Part shown: positions 43,196-52,637 of the stretch, piece after piece
Numbering within the stretch: position 1 is the first letter of the stretch
Layout of the letters: each line of letters opens with the position of its first letter
Source of the DNA: JAIOZK01 sp964468645
Lineage (GTDB): Bacteria > Bacteroidota > Bacteroidia > Bacteroidales > JAIOZK01
Direction: 5' to 3'
Assembly: GCA_964468645.1 (NCBI GenBank)
Contig: CAYXUU010000027.1
Coordinates: 1 to 64,000 of the forward strand
Length of the DNA stretch: 64,000 nucleotides
Position numbers and translations under genes: made by a program
The notes under the pieces: generated by a model
What the model was told of the DNA's origin: nothing
Databases searched by the model: none
The model's input: only the letters and a program-made list of their open reading frames with translations

Positions 43196-43244
43196 TATAA
43201 ACAAAAATTTCTTAAAATTCAATTTGTTTGCCTGCAATAAATCC

Positions 43245-43276
43245 TTGTTTCTCTTCATAGTTATTATATAACTTTG
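43245..43276 (+). promoter_or_regulatory. Promoter of 198-residue hypothetical and acylphosphatase
   Basis: TTG at 43245-43247, 21 bp, TAACTTTG at 43269-43276; ATG follows at 43298. Confidence 0.6.
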
Positions 43277-43297
43277 TATTGTTGAGATTTTTAAGCC

Positions 43298-43894
43298 ATG
43301 CATAACATTGAACCTCATTTTAACTGGCGACACCACTACATAGCTTCTGACGATGAAAGATCGCCTTTCTTTGGACGTCAATATAGCGAGTTCGAATTTA
43401 CCCATGCCATATACAATCACCTTATCCACCCGCAATGGGATGAAATCGGGTCAAGTACTTTATTTATTAAGATCCTTTATGCGAGCTACGACAAGTCTTA
43501 TGCAGTAATTGAACTGATTGGTGAGTGGAATGATTGCCTGCATAATGATATCATGTACCTGAAAAGAAACATCATCGATAACCTGGTAAATAATGGTATT
43601 AATAGGTTTATCCTGATCGGGGAACACATCCTTAATTTTCATAATGGTGATAGTGATTATTATGAAGAATGGAATGATGATTTAGAAGATGGCTGGATAG
43701 TAGGAATCAATTTCAGGGATCATGTGATCAGTGAATTTGAAAAATCCAACCTGGATTACTATATCTGCTTTGGTGGAAGGTTTAATAGCTTTAACTGGAG
43801 AGTTTTTAATCCCCTTCAACTTTGCGAGAAGATTGATGAATTATTCCAAAAACGTTTAACAGCCCCTACTTATGAAGAAGAGTCTGATTATTAA
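43298..43894 (+). CDS. Conserved hypothetical cytoplasmic protein
   Basis: 198 residues, acidic, no signal or membrane segment. Trp/His/Tyr-rich start (PHFNWRHHYIASDDERSPFFGR) and alternating alpha/beta structure (FIKILYASYDKSYAVIELIGEW, INRFILIGEHILNF, FNWRVFNPLQL). I do not recognise a named domain. It overlaps the acylphosphatase gene by 23 bp, so the two are translated together and may act in the same process. It has a well-formed promoter. Confidence 0.65.
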   Translation: MHNIEPHFNWRHHYIASDDERSPFFGRQYSEFEFTHAIYNHLIHPQWDEIGSSTLFIKILYASYDKSYAVIELIGEWNDCLHNDIMYLKRNIIDNLVNNGINRFILIGEHILNFHNGDSDYYEEWNDDLEDGWIVGINFRDHVISEFEKSNLDYYICFGGRFNSFNWRVFNPLQLCEKIDELFQKRLTAPTYEEESDY

Positions 43895-44141
43895 AGTTAA
43901 AGGTAAAGTGCAGAATGTAGGATTCAGGTATTATACCCATAAAGCTGCACTGGAACACCATCTTAACGGATTTGTACAGAATAAATCTGACGGTTCAGTG
44001 TATATCGAAGTCGAAGGTGAAGAATCTGATGTCGACCACTTTGTTGCATGGCTTCATCAGGGACCAACATGGGCAAGAGTTGAAGAAGTTCAGGTACAGG
44101 AGACAGCGTTGCAGGATTATTCGTGTTTTAGGGTTAGGTAG
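43872..44141 (+). CDS. acyP: Acylphosphatase
   Basis: 89 residues, the family's usual length. Phosphate loop GKVQNVGFRYYT with catalytic Arg19, and Asn37 in GFVQNKSDGSV; VEGEESDVDHFVAWLHQGP follows the standard fold. It hydrolyses acyl phosphates such as acetyl or carbamoyl phosphate. The start at 43872 lies inside the preceding gene (23-bp overlap). The gene ends 2 bp before a tandem repeat array. Confidence 0.92.
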   Translation: MKKSLIIKVKGKVQNVGFRYYTHKAALEHHLNGFVQNKSDGSVYIEVEGEESDVDHFVAWLHQGPTWARVEEVQVQETALQDYSCFRVR

Positions 44142-44143
44142 TA

Positions 44144-44238
44144 TGGAGTTCGGTGTTCGGTGTTCAGAGTTCGGTATTCGGAGTTCGAAGTTCAGAGTTC
44201 GGTGATCGGAGTTCTGGGTTCCGGGTTCTGGGTTCTGG
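44144..44238 (+). repeat. Period-7 array (GTTCGGT/GTTCAGA/GTTCTGG types)
   Basis: About 13 degenerate heptamers beginning GTTC, directly after acyP. Then comes a segment of GACAATCG-like words (44244-44276), the reverse complement of the GATTGTC units at 60783. No gene lies in the 180-bp gap to mnmD. Confidence 0.78.
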
Positions 44239-44321
44239 ATTAATTGTCAAACATCGAAAACCGACAATCGAAAATCATACAGTTCTATTATTTCATCAGG
44301 GTAATATCTGAGTCTCAGGGT

Positions 44322-44990
44322 TCAGGCAGGTTTCAGAGCTCTGATCATCTCTCTTTTGCCGGGTGGGCCGGGTAAGGATTCTATCACAAAACCAGAGGCT
44401 TTTAATGCACGCTTTACTGATCCTTTAGCAGAATATGTTGTCAGCATGCCTTCGGATTTCATGGCCTTATATATTTTCCGAAAAATGCCTTCTGTCCAGA
44501 GTTCAGGTTGTTTATCCGGAGCAAAAGCATCATAATAAACCACGTCAAATCTCAGTTCGGGAAGTACAGCATTTTCCAGTTTACTATCAAGTTTCGTCAG
44601 GCTAAAACCGGTATTTATTTTGATGGTCTTATCCCACGAAGCTTCATGAATGGCATAGAACATCTCCTTTAATTTTGAAGTATCAAGGTGTTCAATGTAG
44701 TTAAGTTCTTTCCAGATTGATGCAGCCAGTGGAAAGGCCTCAATAGCATAATAATCAATAGATAGGTCATCGATTATTGATCTTTCCAGGGTCAGGAGTG
44801 TATTCAGTCCGGTTCCAAAACCAATCTCTAAGATTGATAAATGCCTATTCTGTTTTCCTTTTAACAGCAAGCCATTTTCAATGAATACATGTCGCGATTC
44901 AGAAATTGCGCCGAAAACTGAATGATAATGATCATCAAGTTCAGGATTGTAGAGGGTATGTGTGCCATCGCCGGTGATCTTTAACTTCAT
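44322..44990 (-). CDS. mnmD: MnmD-like tRNA 5-methylaminomethyl-2-thiouridine methyltransferase
   Basis: 222 residues. Opening DGTHTLYNPELDDHYHSVFGAISES and the SAM-binding LEIGFGTGLNTLLTL are diagnostic of the MnmC2/MnmD domain; later YYDAFAPDKQPELWTEG and TTYSAKGSVKRALKASGF also match. It should methylate the wobble uridine of tRNAs reading split codon boxes. It is the stand-alone form without the MnmC1 oxidase domain. The start codon lies 5 bp after the stop of the lipoprotein gene. Confidence 0.9.
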   Translation of the reverse strand: MKLKITGDGTHTLYNPELDDHYHSVFGAISESRHVFIENGLLLKGKQNRHLSILEIGFGTGLNTLLTLERSIIDDLSIDYYAIEAFPLAASIWKELNYIEHLDTSKLKEMFYAIHEASWDKTIKINTGFSLTKLDSKLENAVLPELRFDVVYYDAFAPDKQPELWTEGIFRKIYKAMKSEGMLTTYSAKGSVKRALKASGFVIESLPGPPGKREMIRALKPA

Positions 44991-44995
44991 TGCTT

Positions 44996-46291
44996 CTATT
45001 TGTTATAACGTAAATGCATGTTTTTTACAGACTCGGAATATTGCTTTTCAAATATCAGCGAACCTGAATATATATTCACCACCTTTATGCTGTTTTCGCT
45101 GGCCATGTAAAGCCATTTATTAATGTTATCATATTCTACGGAGAATACGTCATGATCAGGTAAAAACGGCACCATCACATTAGATCCTTCAGGATACCTG
45201 AATATACCATCAGTTGTTGCAACGATATACTCGGATCCGTTTCCTGGGCATGCATCAATAATAAATCCTGCTGACTCAAACAGTGTTGTCATATGATTTA
45301 ACCCTGAATCATAGGTTCCTATCTGCAAGCCTGTGTTATCATTCCCAAAGAAAATGAGCTTTGCTTGCCCGTAATAATAAAAATCAATGATATCGATTTC
45401 CGTAACCATCCTTTTTATATAGGAACCACTTGCCCTGTAATATTGTTTGATAATGTGTTCAGATCCTGTTTTGAGGTGATTGTCTGTTACGATGATCTCA
45501 TCAAGTCTTATAATATTCTCAGGTATCGTATCGTGGCCGATCATTGAATTGAACTTAATAATGCCCTCGCTACTATAGCCGGTAACTTTACCATTGGCAG
45601 ACCCAACATAAATCAGGTCATCAATATATACGGAAGTAAATAATGGATCAGGAAAACCAGGTGTAATATCCCACAAATAATCACCCCAGGGCAATAAGAA
45701 ACATGCCATCTTTGCCGGATTTGTTTCAAAATAATATAATTGCTGATACCTTGAATCGATTTCAGAAAAACTGTATCCCTTATCAACCTGAAACAGGGTT
45801 GCCATTTCCATGTTAATATCCATTTCAGAGATGACAAAATCATAGGTGCCTTGCTGTCTGATAATTACAGCTCCCTCAAGTTTCCTTGGCATTGCCTCTA
45901 GCAATATCTCCTGGTATTTCTGTTTGGATGTTGATTTATTAAAAGCAACTACTTTTACATAATAACTACCACTTGCAAGATTCACATCATGTATAGGAAA
46001 CTCCACATCAAACAGGTAGGTATTTTCACCATTGAGAGATAACGAAAATCCTGATAAAGCAAAATTCAATGCATCATCCACAAGAGAAAATCCAAGACCT
46101 ACAAGGCCTGTTTCATCGTTAGCAGTACCTTTAATACATATCGTATCCAATACTTTAAAAACACTACCGGACGAAGGAAGGTCTATGATCAGTTCTGGAA
46201 CTGAATCACTCTCCTCCTTACATGACATAATCAGCAGGAACAATACCACCAACACAGGTTTAAAATAAATACGCAGATATCGACAACACAT
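44996..46291 (-). CDS. Lipoprotein with Ig-like and beta-propeller-like parts, unknown
   Basis: 431 residues. Leader KPVLVVLFLLIMSCKEE gives a lipobox with Cys24. Residues 30-130 look like an Ig-like beta sandwich (TICIKGTANDETGLVGLGFSL, GSYYVKVVAFNKS). The remainder contains repeated four-strand-like units (DLIYVGSANGKVTGYSSEG, EYIVATTDGIFRYPEGS, WLYMASENSIKVVNIYSG), suggesting a beta-propeller. Likely anchored in the outer membrane. It sits in front of mnmD and may be co-transcribed, although no functional link is evident. Confidence 0.62.
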   Translation of the reverse strand: MCCRYLRIYFKPVLVVLFLLIMSCKEESDSVPELIIDLPSSGSVFKVLDTICIKGTANDETGLVGLGFSLVDDALNFALSGFSLSLNGENTYLFDVEFPIHDVNLASGSYYVKVVAFNKSTSKQKYQEILLEAMPRKLEGAVIIRQQGTYDFVISEMDINMEMATLFQVDKGYSFSEIDSRYQQLYYFETNPAKMACFLLPWGDYLWDITPGFPDPLFTSVYIDDLIYVGSANGKVTGYSSEGIIKFNSMIGHDTIPENIIRLDEIIVTDNHLKTGSEHIIKQYYRASGSYIKRMVTEIDIIDFYYYGQAKLIFFGNDNTGLQIGTYDSGLNHMTTLFESAGFIIDACPGNGSEYIVATTDGIFRYPEGSNVMVPFLPDHDVFSVEYDNINKWLYMASENSIKVVNIYSGSLIFEKQYSESVKNMHLRYNK

Positions 46292-46341
46292 CAGTTAAAT
46301 AATTCAAAGTGTTTAAAGATACTAAAACTCCCGATTTTTCA

Positions 46342-46349
46342 TATCTTTG
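46342..46349 (+). promoter_or_regulatory. -7 box TATCTTTG before exonuclease gene
   Basis: Exact TAnnTTTG match 23 bp before ATG 46373; the upstream element is unclear. Confidence 0.45.
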
Positions 46350-46372
46350 AAAGAGAACAAATCTTAATACAT

Positions 46373-47080
46373 ATGCTCCGCCAGATTAATAACGAAAGGA
46401 TACTGTTTCTGGATATTGAAACCGTACCTCTTTTTTCAACCTACGATGAATTGCCTGAAACACTGATGAAATTATGGGATAAGAAAGCAGAAAGGATAAA
46501 ACGTAATGAAGAAGACACCCCTGACCAGTTATATGACAGGGCTGGCATATACGCAGAATTCGGCAAAATAGTCTGCATCTCCGTAGGATTTATTAAGGAA
46601 GATGAAATCAGGATCAAATCCTTTTCAGGTGATGATGAGAAAGTTGTTCTTAAAGAATTTTCCGGACTTCTGACAAAACATTATAATTCCAGTGATTACT
46701 TCCTGTGTGCCCATAACGGTAAAGAATTTGATTTTCCGTACCTCATACGCAGGATGCTGATTCAGGGAATTGAAATACCTGCAATGCTTGACCTTTCAGG
46801 AAAAAAACCCTGGGAGGTCCAGCATCTTGACACTATGGAATTATGGAAATTTGGTGACTACAAACACTATACATCCCTGGAATTGCTGGCACAAATATTT
46901 GGTATACCAACCCCTAAAGGAGATATTGATGGCAGCGATGTTGGCAGGGTTTACTGGGAGGATAAAGACCTGGAACGTATCGTTCAATATTGCCAGCGTG
47001 ATGTTCTAACCATTATTCAATTGTTTCTGAGATATCAGGGCAAACCGATGATAGTGGAGGAAAAGGTGGTTATTGTTTAA
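46373..47080 (+). CDS. PolB-like 3'-5' exonuclease
   Basis: 235 residues with a DEDDy nuclease core: FLDIETVPLF (D14, E16), AHNGKEFDFPYLIRR for Exo II, and YCQRDVLTIIQLF for Exo III. Members of this predicted PolB-like 3'-5' exonuclease family occur widely in Bacteroidota as free-standing proteins and may proofread or trim DNA or RNA. Cytoplasmic, monocistronic. Confidence 0.87.
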   Translation: MLRQINNERILFLDIETVPLFSTYDELPETLMKLWDKKAERIKRNEEDTPDQLYDRAGIYAEFGKIVCISVGFIKEDEIRIKSFSGDDEKVVLKEFSGLLTKHYNSSDYFLCAHNGKEFDFPYLIRRMLIQGIEIPAMLDLSGKKPWEVQHLDTMELWKFGDYKHYTSLELLAQIFGIPTPKGDIDGSDVGRVYWEDKDLERIVQYCQRDVLTIIQLFLRYQGKPMIVEEKVVIV

Positions 47081-47243
47081 AGGAATGGTAACATAATTCC
47101 GGGTCCTTAATACAATTACCAATGATTTCCCTCAGTTGACCGCAGTTCTCATGTTTAACACGCCGGATTATTTAGATCGAATATATATTATCAATCTGAA
47201 ATCAATCATGGATTATCACAATATCGGGTTTTAATAATATCTT

Positions 47244-47251
47244 TAACTTTG
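47244..47251 (+). promoter_or_regulatory. -7 box TAACTTTG before outer-membrane barrel gene
   Basis: Exact TAnnTTTG match 25 bp before ATG 47277; the -33 element is not clear. The preceding 160 bp hold nothing else recognised. Confidence 0.48.
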
Positions 47252-47276
47252 CTCGACAAAACCAAATTATTTGCAT

Positions 47277-48554
47277 ATGAGAAAGTATATTTTAATTTCA
47301 TTAGTTGTATTATTACCTGCGATATTAAAAGCCCAGGACGATAAAAAATTCGGGATAACCTTTCATGGATTTGTAAAATCTGATATTTATTTTGACACAC
47401 GTCAATCGGTTGCCGTTCGTGAAGGTCAGTTTTATCTTTATCCCAAAGACAAATTACTCGATGAGAATGGAGATGACATCAATGCCAAATCGAGCTTTAA
47501 TATCATTTCTATTCAGACACGATTAAAAGGGATTATTACAGGGCCTGACGTACTTGGAGCTAAAACCTCTGCTGTTATTGAAGCTGCATTTTTCGGACAT
47601 ACAAATGCAGATATTAATGGTTTTAGATTACGTCATGCCTGGGCAAAACTTGCCTGGCCGAAAACACAATTACTTGTTGGGCAATACTGGCATCCCATGT
47701 TTATTACCGAATGTTTTCCCGGTACAGTTTCTTTCAACACCGGTGCTCCGTTTCAACCCTTTACCAGAAATCCGCAGATCAGGTTAACTCAATCATTAGG
47801 AAATATAAATATCTCATTTGCTGCAATTACCCAGAGGGATTTTGCTGATTCAGGCCCTGATGGTGTTAGCTCACAATACCTGCGCAATGATGTTTTACCT
47901 GAATTAAACCTGACTGTCAAATACCATAAGAAATCGGAAAACGGAAACGAATTTCTTATCGGAATAGGCGGGGATTATAAAAGTCTTGTGCCCAGGCTCG
48001 AATCAACAATAACCGATACAGACGGTAAGATTATTGAACGCTGGAAAACAGATGAAAAGGTCCAGGGTTTCTCAGGAATGGCATTCTTGAAGATAAAGAT
48101 TCCAAGTCTGACATTTAAACTCGAAGGGGTATTCGGGCAGCTCACATATGCATACACAATGCTCGGAGGTTATGCTGTTCAGAAAGTTACTGACCAGGCA
48201 AAAAACTTCTATGACTATCAGCCGCTTGACGCCATTTCTTTCTGGACTGATATCCATACCAACGGAAAAACATGGCAGTTCGGGATATTCGGAGGTTATA
48301 TAAAAAATAATGGTTCTGCAGATCCCATTGAAGGACCTTTCTATGCAAGGGGTTACAGTAAAGGCAGTTATATTGACTATGTGTACAGGGTTTCACCCCG
48401 TATTATGTATAATGTAGGTAAAATGCGTTTCGCACTGGAAATTGAACGTACTGCTGCAAGCTATGGAGACAGCATCGATTCCAAAGGATTGGTTATTGAT
48501 AGCGAAGATGTATGCAACCTGAGGTTTTTACTTGGTGTATATTATTTCTTTTAA
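47277..48554 (+). CDS. Outer-membrane porin-like beta-barrel protein
   Basis: 425 residues from ATG 47277 (two residues after a TTG). Signal peptide ILISLVVLLPAILKAQ. The mature protein is all beta: GFVKSDIYFDTRQS, GFRLRHAWAKLAWPKTQLLVGQ, and a C-terminal strand LRFLLGVYYFF ending in Phe as barrels do. GQYWHPMF and the DxxFDTRQ start resemble DcaP-like/alginate-type porins. It probably forms a trimeric channel; solute unknown. It ends before a strong intrinsic terminator. Confidence 0.75.
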   Translation: MRKYILISLVVLLPAILKAQDDKKFGITFHGFVKSDIYFDTRQSVAVREGQFYLYPKDKLLDENGDDINAKSSFNIISIQTRLKGIITGPDVLGAKTSAVIEAAFFGHTNADINGFRLRHAWAKLAWPKTQLLVGQYWHPMFITECFPGTVSFNTGAPFQPFTRNPQIRLTQSLGNINISFAAITQRDFADSGPDGVSSQYLRNDVLPELNLTVKYHKKSENGNEFLIGIGGDYKSLVPRLESTITDTDGKIIERWKTDEKVQGFSGMAFLKIKIPSLTFKLEGVFGQLTYAYTMLGGYAVQKVTDQAKNFYDYQPLDAISFWTDIHTNGKTWQFGIFGGYIKNNGSADPIEGPFYARGYSKGSYIDYVYRVSPRIMYNVGKMRFALEIERTAASYGDSIDSKGLVIDSEDVCNLRFLLGVYYFF

Positions 48555-48594
48555 ACCTAACAATACATTCCTGACGATACTATATAATTTACTG

Positions 48595-48629
48595 AACCGC
48601 AGGATTATTTGATCCTGTGGTTTTTTTAT
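48595..48629 (+). terminator. Rho-independent terminator after porin-like gene
   Basis: Stem AACCGCAGGAT (48595-48605) with ATCCTGTGGTT (48612-48622), one G-T pair, 6-nt loop, then a run of T to 48627. A textbook intrinsic terminator. Confidence 0.85.
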
Positions 48630-48654
48630 TATTTTTATTCCCAGGTAATAATTA

Positions 48655-48734
48655 TTGTTGAATTGTTGAATTGTTGAATTGTTGAACTGTTGAATTGTTG
48701 AACTGCTGAACTGTTAAACTGTTAAACGATTAAA
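48655..48734 (+). repeat. Ten-unit octamer array TTGTTGAA
   Basis: Ten 8-bp units, with TTGTTGAA, CTGTTGAA, CTGCTGAA and CTGTTAAA variants in order of increasing decay toward the 3' side. It lies between the terminator and the truncated phosphoesterase, followed by AAACC-rich degenerate copies. Confidence 0.88.
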
Positions 48735-48792
48735 CCATAAACCATTAAACCTTTCAACCAATCAACCTTTAAAAAACCAAACCAATTAATCT

Positions 48793-49107
48793 ATGCTCCT
48801 CGGTGTCATTTCCGACATACACGAAGACATCATCGCCCTTGAGAAAGCGCTCACCTTCCTGGAGAAACGTAATTGTGATCAGATAATATGCCTTGGGGAT
48901 ATTGTAGGTTACGCAAATGACCTGGATGGGTTTATTATAGGTGGTCATAATCACCTTGAAACTTTCGGTTATATCGAACAAAATATTGATGATACTGATA
49001 AATGGATTGATTGTCCCCACCTCTCTTCCGGAACAAAAGATAATGGACTAATCATGATTGACCTCCCTACCATGATGATTGAGGGTATTGCCATGGAAAA
49101 AATTTAA
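48793..49107 (+). pseudogene. Internally deleted metallophosphoesterase remnant
   Basis: 104 residues. It begins as a normal calcineurin-like phosphoesterase (LLGVISDIHEDIIALEKAL, then QIICLGDIVGY, giving the D-x-H and GD motifs) and then jumps to the C-terminal FIIGGHNHLETFGYI motif (GHxH). The middle with the GNHD motif and at least 100 residues are absent, so the binuclear metal site cannot form. The frame is kept across the join near residue 45. Likely a decayed gene or an assembly collapse. Confidence 0.68.
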
Positions 49108-49227
49108 TGCTTTAACCTGATGCTGCTGCAGATAATATAAATGGTTCAGCTTAATATGACATAATTTCGGCTAATAACCTTGATTTCTATAACTAATTAT
49201 TATATGTTTGTTGTGCATATACTCAAC

Positions 49228-52200
49228 ATGAGAACAATATATTTAATTCTGGTAATCTTTTTTACCACAGGTCAAATTATAGGCCAGACCACCGGTACTG
49301 TATTTGAACATATTACCGATGCAGATGGATTATCGCAGGGTGCTATATATTCAATTATTCAGGATGACGAAGGATTTATCTGGCTGGCTACAAAAGATGG
49401 GCTGAACAGGTATAACGGTTATGAGATCAAAGTTTACAGAAACTCAATAACAGACACCAATACAATCAGTAATAGTTATATCCGCTGCCTTGTAAAAGAT
49501 GATGATGGTAATATCTGGATCGGTACAAATAATGGGCTTAATAAATATGACCAGGAATCAGATAAGTTCATACGGTATCAGCTGCAGATGAATAATTCAG
49601 GACCACCTTTAAATATAATTATATACTCACTTTATTGGGACAGCCCCAACACACTATATATCGGAACAAACTACAATGGATTATTCAAAATGGATATCGA
49701 TACAGAAGAAATAGAATATATTTATTATTCCATTGAAGAAAGCAAACCCGGTATAAGGAATTTTATCTATTCCATTTGCCAGACATCAAATGAATGGATA
49801 TGGTTTAACAGTGCATTAGATTTGTTTTACTATGACAATAATCAGGTCCATCAAATTGATCCGGAAACAATTGATGTGATTACACAATCAAAAAACCTTA
49901 GTAGAATCAAAGCTGCCGGCGACAGTTCCCTTTGGATTTCCTCTGTGGGATTTGGATTGGTTAAGTATAATTATGTATCAGGGGAAACGAATCATTTATT
50001 CGACCGTGAGGTTCCTTATGAATGCTCTGGCAGCTACTTTTTAAGGGACTTTATTGTTGATGGTGACCTGATCTGGGGAGCCAGTGATTATTGTGGCCTT
50101 GTTAGATTTGACCTGGTAACCAGGGAGATTATTAATTACAGATACAATGAAAGTAATCCATATTCCATTCTCTCCAATAACATTCTCAGCCTTTTCCTTG
50201 GTCGTGATGGTTTATTATGGATAGGGACCAATGGAAGAGGTCTCTGTATATTAAATCCTGATGTGGTTAAATTCGCAAATTATTCCAGTCACATTATCGA
50301 TCCCCAAACAAATAACCCAATGAGTATAAGAGCTGTATTTCTTGACCAGGATGGAATTCTCTGGGTTGGTGGCTATGGTGCTTTATACAGGATCGACAGG
50401 AAAATGGAGGAAGTTAAAATTGCATTAGAGGGATATTCAATTTATTCACTGGTGGATGATCACAATAATAATAACAAACTACTGATAGGCCTTGATGGAT
50501 CAGGATTTATTATTTATGATAAACCCACAGGTAAACATTTGCAGTATAATTTCATTGATTATCCCTACCTTCCTGTAAAAGGGGAGTTTTTTTACAAAAT
50601 CCTCCCCGACTCCAACTATTTATGGATGTGTACCGAATATGGACTTAACCGTTATAATCCCGAGAAGAAGAAAAACATACTGTATGCCTTTGATGATAAC
50701 AACCCTAAATCAATACCTGTTGGTTCTGTAAAAGAGATTCTGAAAGACAATAATGGTGGGTACTGGGTAGGGACAGATATTGGCGGACTGGGATATTTTG
50801 ACGGGATCACCGATGAGTTTTATACTTTCAGGCACATTCCTGCCGACACCCTGTCCCTTTCCAATAACACAATATATGATATTTTTGAAGATTCACATTA
50901 CAACATATGGATAGGAACCAATAACGGGTTAAACCGCTATAATCAATTCGATCAGAGTTTTATTCACTATACAATGGAAAATGGTTTACCAAATAACGTT
51001 ATTTATTGTATTATGGAAGATGATGATAGAAACTTATGGCTTTCGACGAATATTGGAATATGCAGGTTTAATCCAGCCACGCTCGACATTAAAAATTTCG
51101 ATATTGGGGATGGTTTACAAAGTAACGAATTCAATGCTGGAGCCTATTTTCAGAGCGCCGGAGGCGAAATGTTTATGGGTGGGGTTAATGGTTTGAATTC
51201 TTTTTACCCGAGTCAGATCAAAGAAAACACAATAATCCCGGAACTGAGGTTTACGAATCTAAAAATTGGGAATAAAGATATTGATCTGAGTCCTGCCATA
51301 CATAACCGCGATGAGATTATTTTAGATCATGATGATGGGATGATCACCATTGAGTTTTCAGCACTCAACTATTACAAACCATACAAAAATCATTACGCTT
51401 ACAAAGTTGTTGGACTGGAAGGATTTGAAGATGAGTGGATACCAATTGGTAATAAAAACTTCATTGATTTTACAGCGCTCCAGCCCGGCACTTATATTTT
51501 GAAAGTAATAGGTTCAAACAATGATGATATTTGGAATGAAGAAGGTGCTTCACTACGTTTGATTATCACACCTCCATTTTGGGAGACAACATGGTTTATA
51601 ATTATAGTTGCTGCAACAGTATTACTATTTTTATACCTGTTTTACATGGTAAGACTATCTGCCATAAAAAGACAACAGAATAAACTTAAGGAACTTGTCG
51701 AAGAAAGAACCCATGAGCTGAGCAAGGCCAATACCAAGCTATCTGATGAGATTAATGAAAGGGCACGAATAGAAGAAGAATTAAGATTATCCAACCAGAC
51801 CAAGGATAAATTCTTTTCAATTATAGGGCATGATCTTAAAAATCCTTTGAGCTCCCTTCTTGGATTCTCTAAACTTCTTTATGCTGAATATGATGATTTT
51901 ACAGATGTAGAAAAAAAGACATTTGTAAAAGATATCAAGGAAACATCAGAAAATCTTTATAAGTTGGCTGAGAATATCCTTTTCTGGGCCAGGTCACAAA
52001 CAGGAAGTTTAAAATGTACCCCCGATAATATAGATTTGCGTGAACTGGTTCAGGACAATATTGAATTATTGGAAGCAACCGCTGGTCAAAAGAATATCAA
52101 AGTTACCAATGAACTTAATACACCTGTATTAGCTTTTGCTGATAATAATATGGTCACAACAGTTATCCGAAACCTGATATCAAATGCTATAAAATTTACA

Positions 52201-52488
52201 CCTCGGAATGGCAGCATTAATATTTCCTTATGCGAAGAGAAGGATCATGTTTGTATTGAAATAAAGGATAATGGTTTAGGTATTGCAGAAAGACATTTAT
52301 CACATCTTTTCAAGATCAGCGAAAAAACCCGGACCTACGGAACCGAAAAAGAAAGTGGTACAGGCCTTGGTCTTGTCATTTGCAAAGAATTCATCACTCA
52401 GAACAATGGTAAAATCTGGGTTAAAAGTCAGGAAGGGAAAGGCAGTTCGTTCTTCTTTACTTTACCAACAGCAAAAGATAAGCAATAG
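49228..52488 (+). CDS. Two-component sensor kinase with reg_prop beta-propeller input
   Basis: 1086 residues from ATG 49228, which begins the signal peptide (TIYLILVIFFTTGQIIGQ). Periplasmic: about 14 reg_prop repeats (GLSQGAIYSIIQDDEGFIWL, NIWIGTNNGLNKYD) that build two propellers, then a Y_Y_Y domain (about 670-760). One helix (WFIIIVAATVLLFLYLFY), coiled coil, HisKA with H868 (FSIIGHDLKNPLSSL) and HATPase (DNGLGIAE, GTGLGLVICKEF). Unlike classical hybrid systems of this phylum it has no receiver or AraC domain, so it needs a separate response regulator, not encoded nearby. In relatives the ligand is often a glycan fragment. Confidence 0.9.
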   Translation: MRTIYLILVIFFTTGQIIGQTTGTVFEHITDADGLSQGAIYSIIQDDEGFIWLATKDGLNRYNGYEIKVYRNSITDTNTISNSYIRCLVKDDDGNIWIGTNNGLNKYDQESDKFIRYQLQMNNSGPPLNIIIYSLYWDSPNTLYIGTNYNGLFKMDIDTEEIEYIYYSIEESKPGIRNFIYSICQTSNEWIWFNSALDLFYYDNNQVHQIDPETIDVITQSKNLSRIKAAGDSSLWISSVGFGLVKYNYVSGETNHLFDREVPYECSGSYFLRDFIVDGDLIWGASDYCGLVRFDLVTREIINYRYNESNPYSILSNNILSLFLGRDGLLWIGTNGRGLCILNPDVVKFANYSSHIIDPQTNNPMSIRAVFLDQDGILWVGGYGALYRIDRKMEEVKIALEGYSIYSLVDDHNNNNKLLIGLDGSGFIIYDKPTGKHLQYNFIDYPYLPVKGEFFYKILPDSNYLWMCTEYGLNRYNPEKKKNILYAFDDNNPKSIPVGSVKEILKDNNGGYWVGTDIGGLGYFDGITDEFYTFRHIPADTLSLSNNTIYDIFEDSHYNIWIGTNNGLNRYNQFDQSFIHYTMENGLPNNVIYCIMEDDDRNLWLSTNIGICRFNPATLDIKNFDIGDGLQSNEFNAGAYFQSAGGEMFMGGVNGLNSFYPSQIKENTIIPELRFTNLKIGNKDIDLSPAIHNRDEIILDHDDGMITIEFSALNYYKPYKNHYAYKVVGLEGFEDEWIPIGNKNFIDFTALQPGTYILKVIGSNNDDIWNEEGASLRLIITPPFWETTWFIIIVAATVLLFLYLFYMVRLSAIKRQQNKLKELVEERTHELSKANTKLSDEINERARIEEELRLSNQTKDKFFSIIGHDLKNPLSSLLGFSKLLYAEYDDFTDVEKKTFVKDIKETSENLYKLAENILFWARSQTGSLKCTPDNIDLRELVQDNIELLEATAGQKNIKVTNELNTPVLAFADNNMVTTVIRNLISNAIKFTPRNGSINISLCEEKDHVCIEIKDNGLGIAERHLSHLFKISEKTRTYGTEKESGTGLGLVICKEFITQNNGKIWVKSQEGKGSSFFFTLPTAKDKQ

Positions 52489-52602
52489 AGATACTGATTC
52501 CAAAAATCTGAAGCAATTCCCAAATTGAAAATATCGTCATATGGCACTGATTATTAATATTTTAATTGTTAATAAAAAAACATCATCCAATTGGGAATAT
52601 TG

Positions 52603-52633
52603 TTGGATAGGCATCAGGCTTTTCGTACTTTTG
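52603..52633 (+). promoter_or_regulatory. Promoter of dnaB, apparently leaderless
   Basis: TTG at 52603-52605, exactly 20 bp, TACTTTTG at 52626-52633, then 4 bp to ATG 52638. Same spacing as the padR promoter. Confidence 0.7.
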
Positions 52634-52637
52634 AATT

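Noticed and set aside
42887..43435. 182-codon minus-strand ORF
   Set aside because: Antisense to the DUF493 gene and its neighbour, and it covers two well-placed plus-strand promoters.
52515..52600. Inverted repeat ATTCCCAA...TTGGGAAT before dnaB
   Set aside because: Arms are only 8-9 bp and about 70 bp apart; likely by chance in AT-rich DNA.
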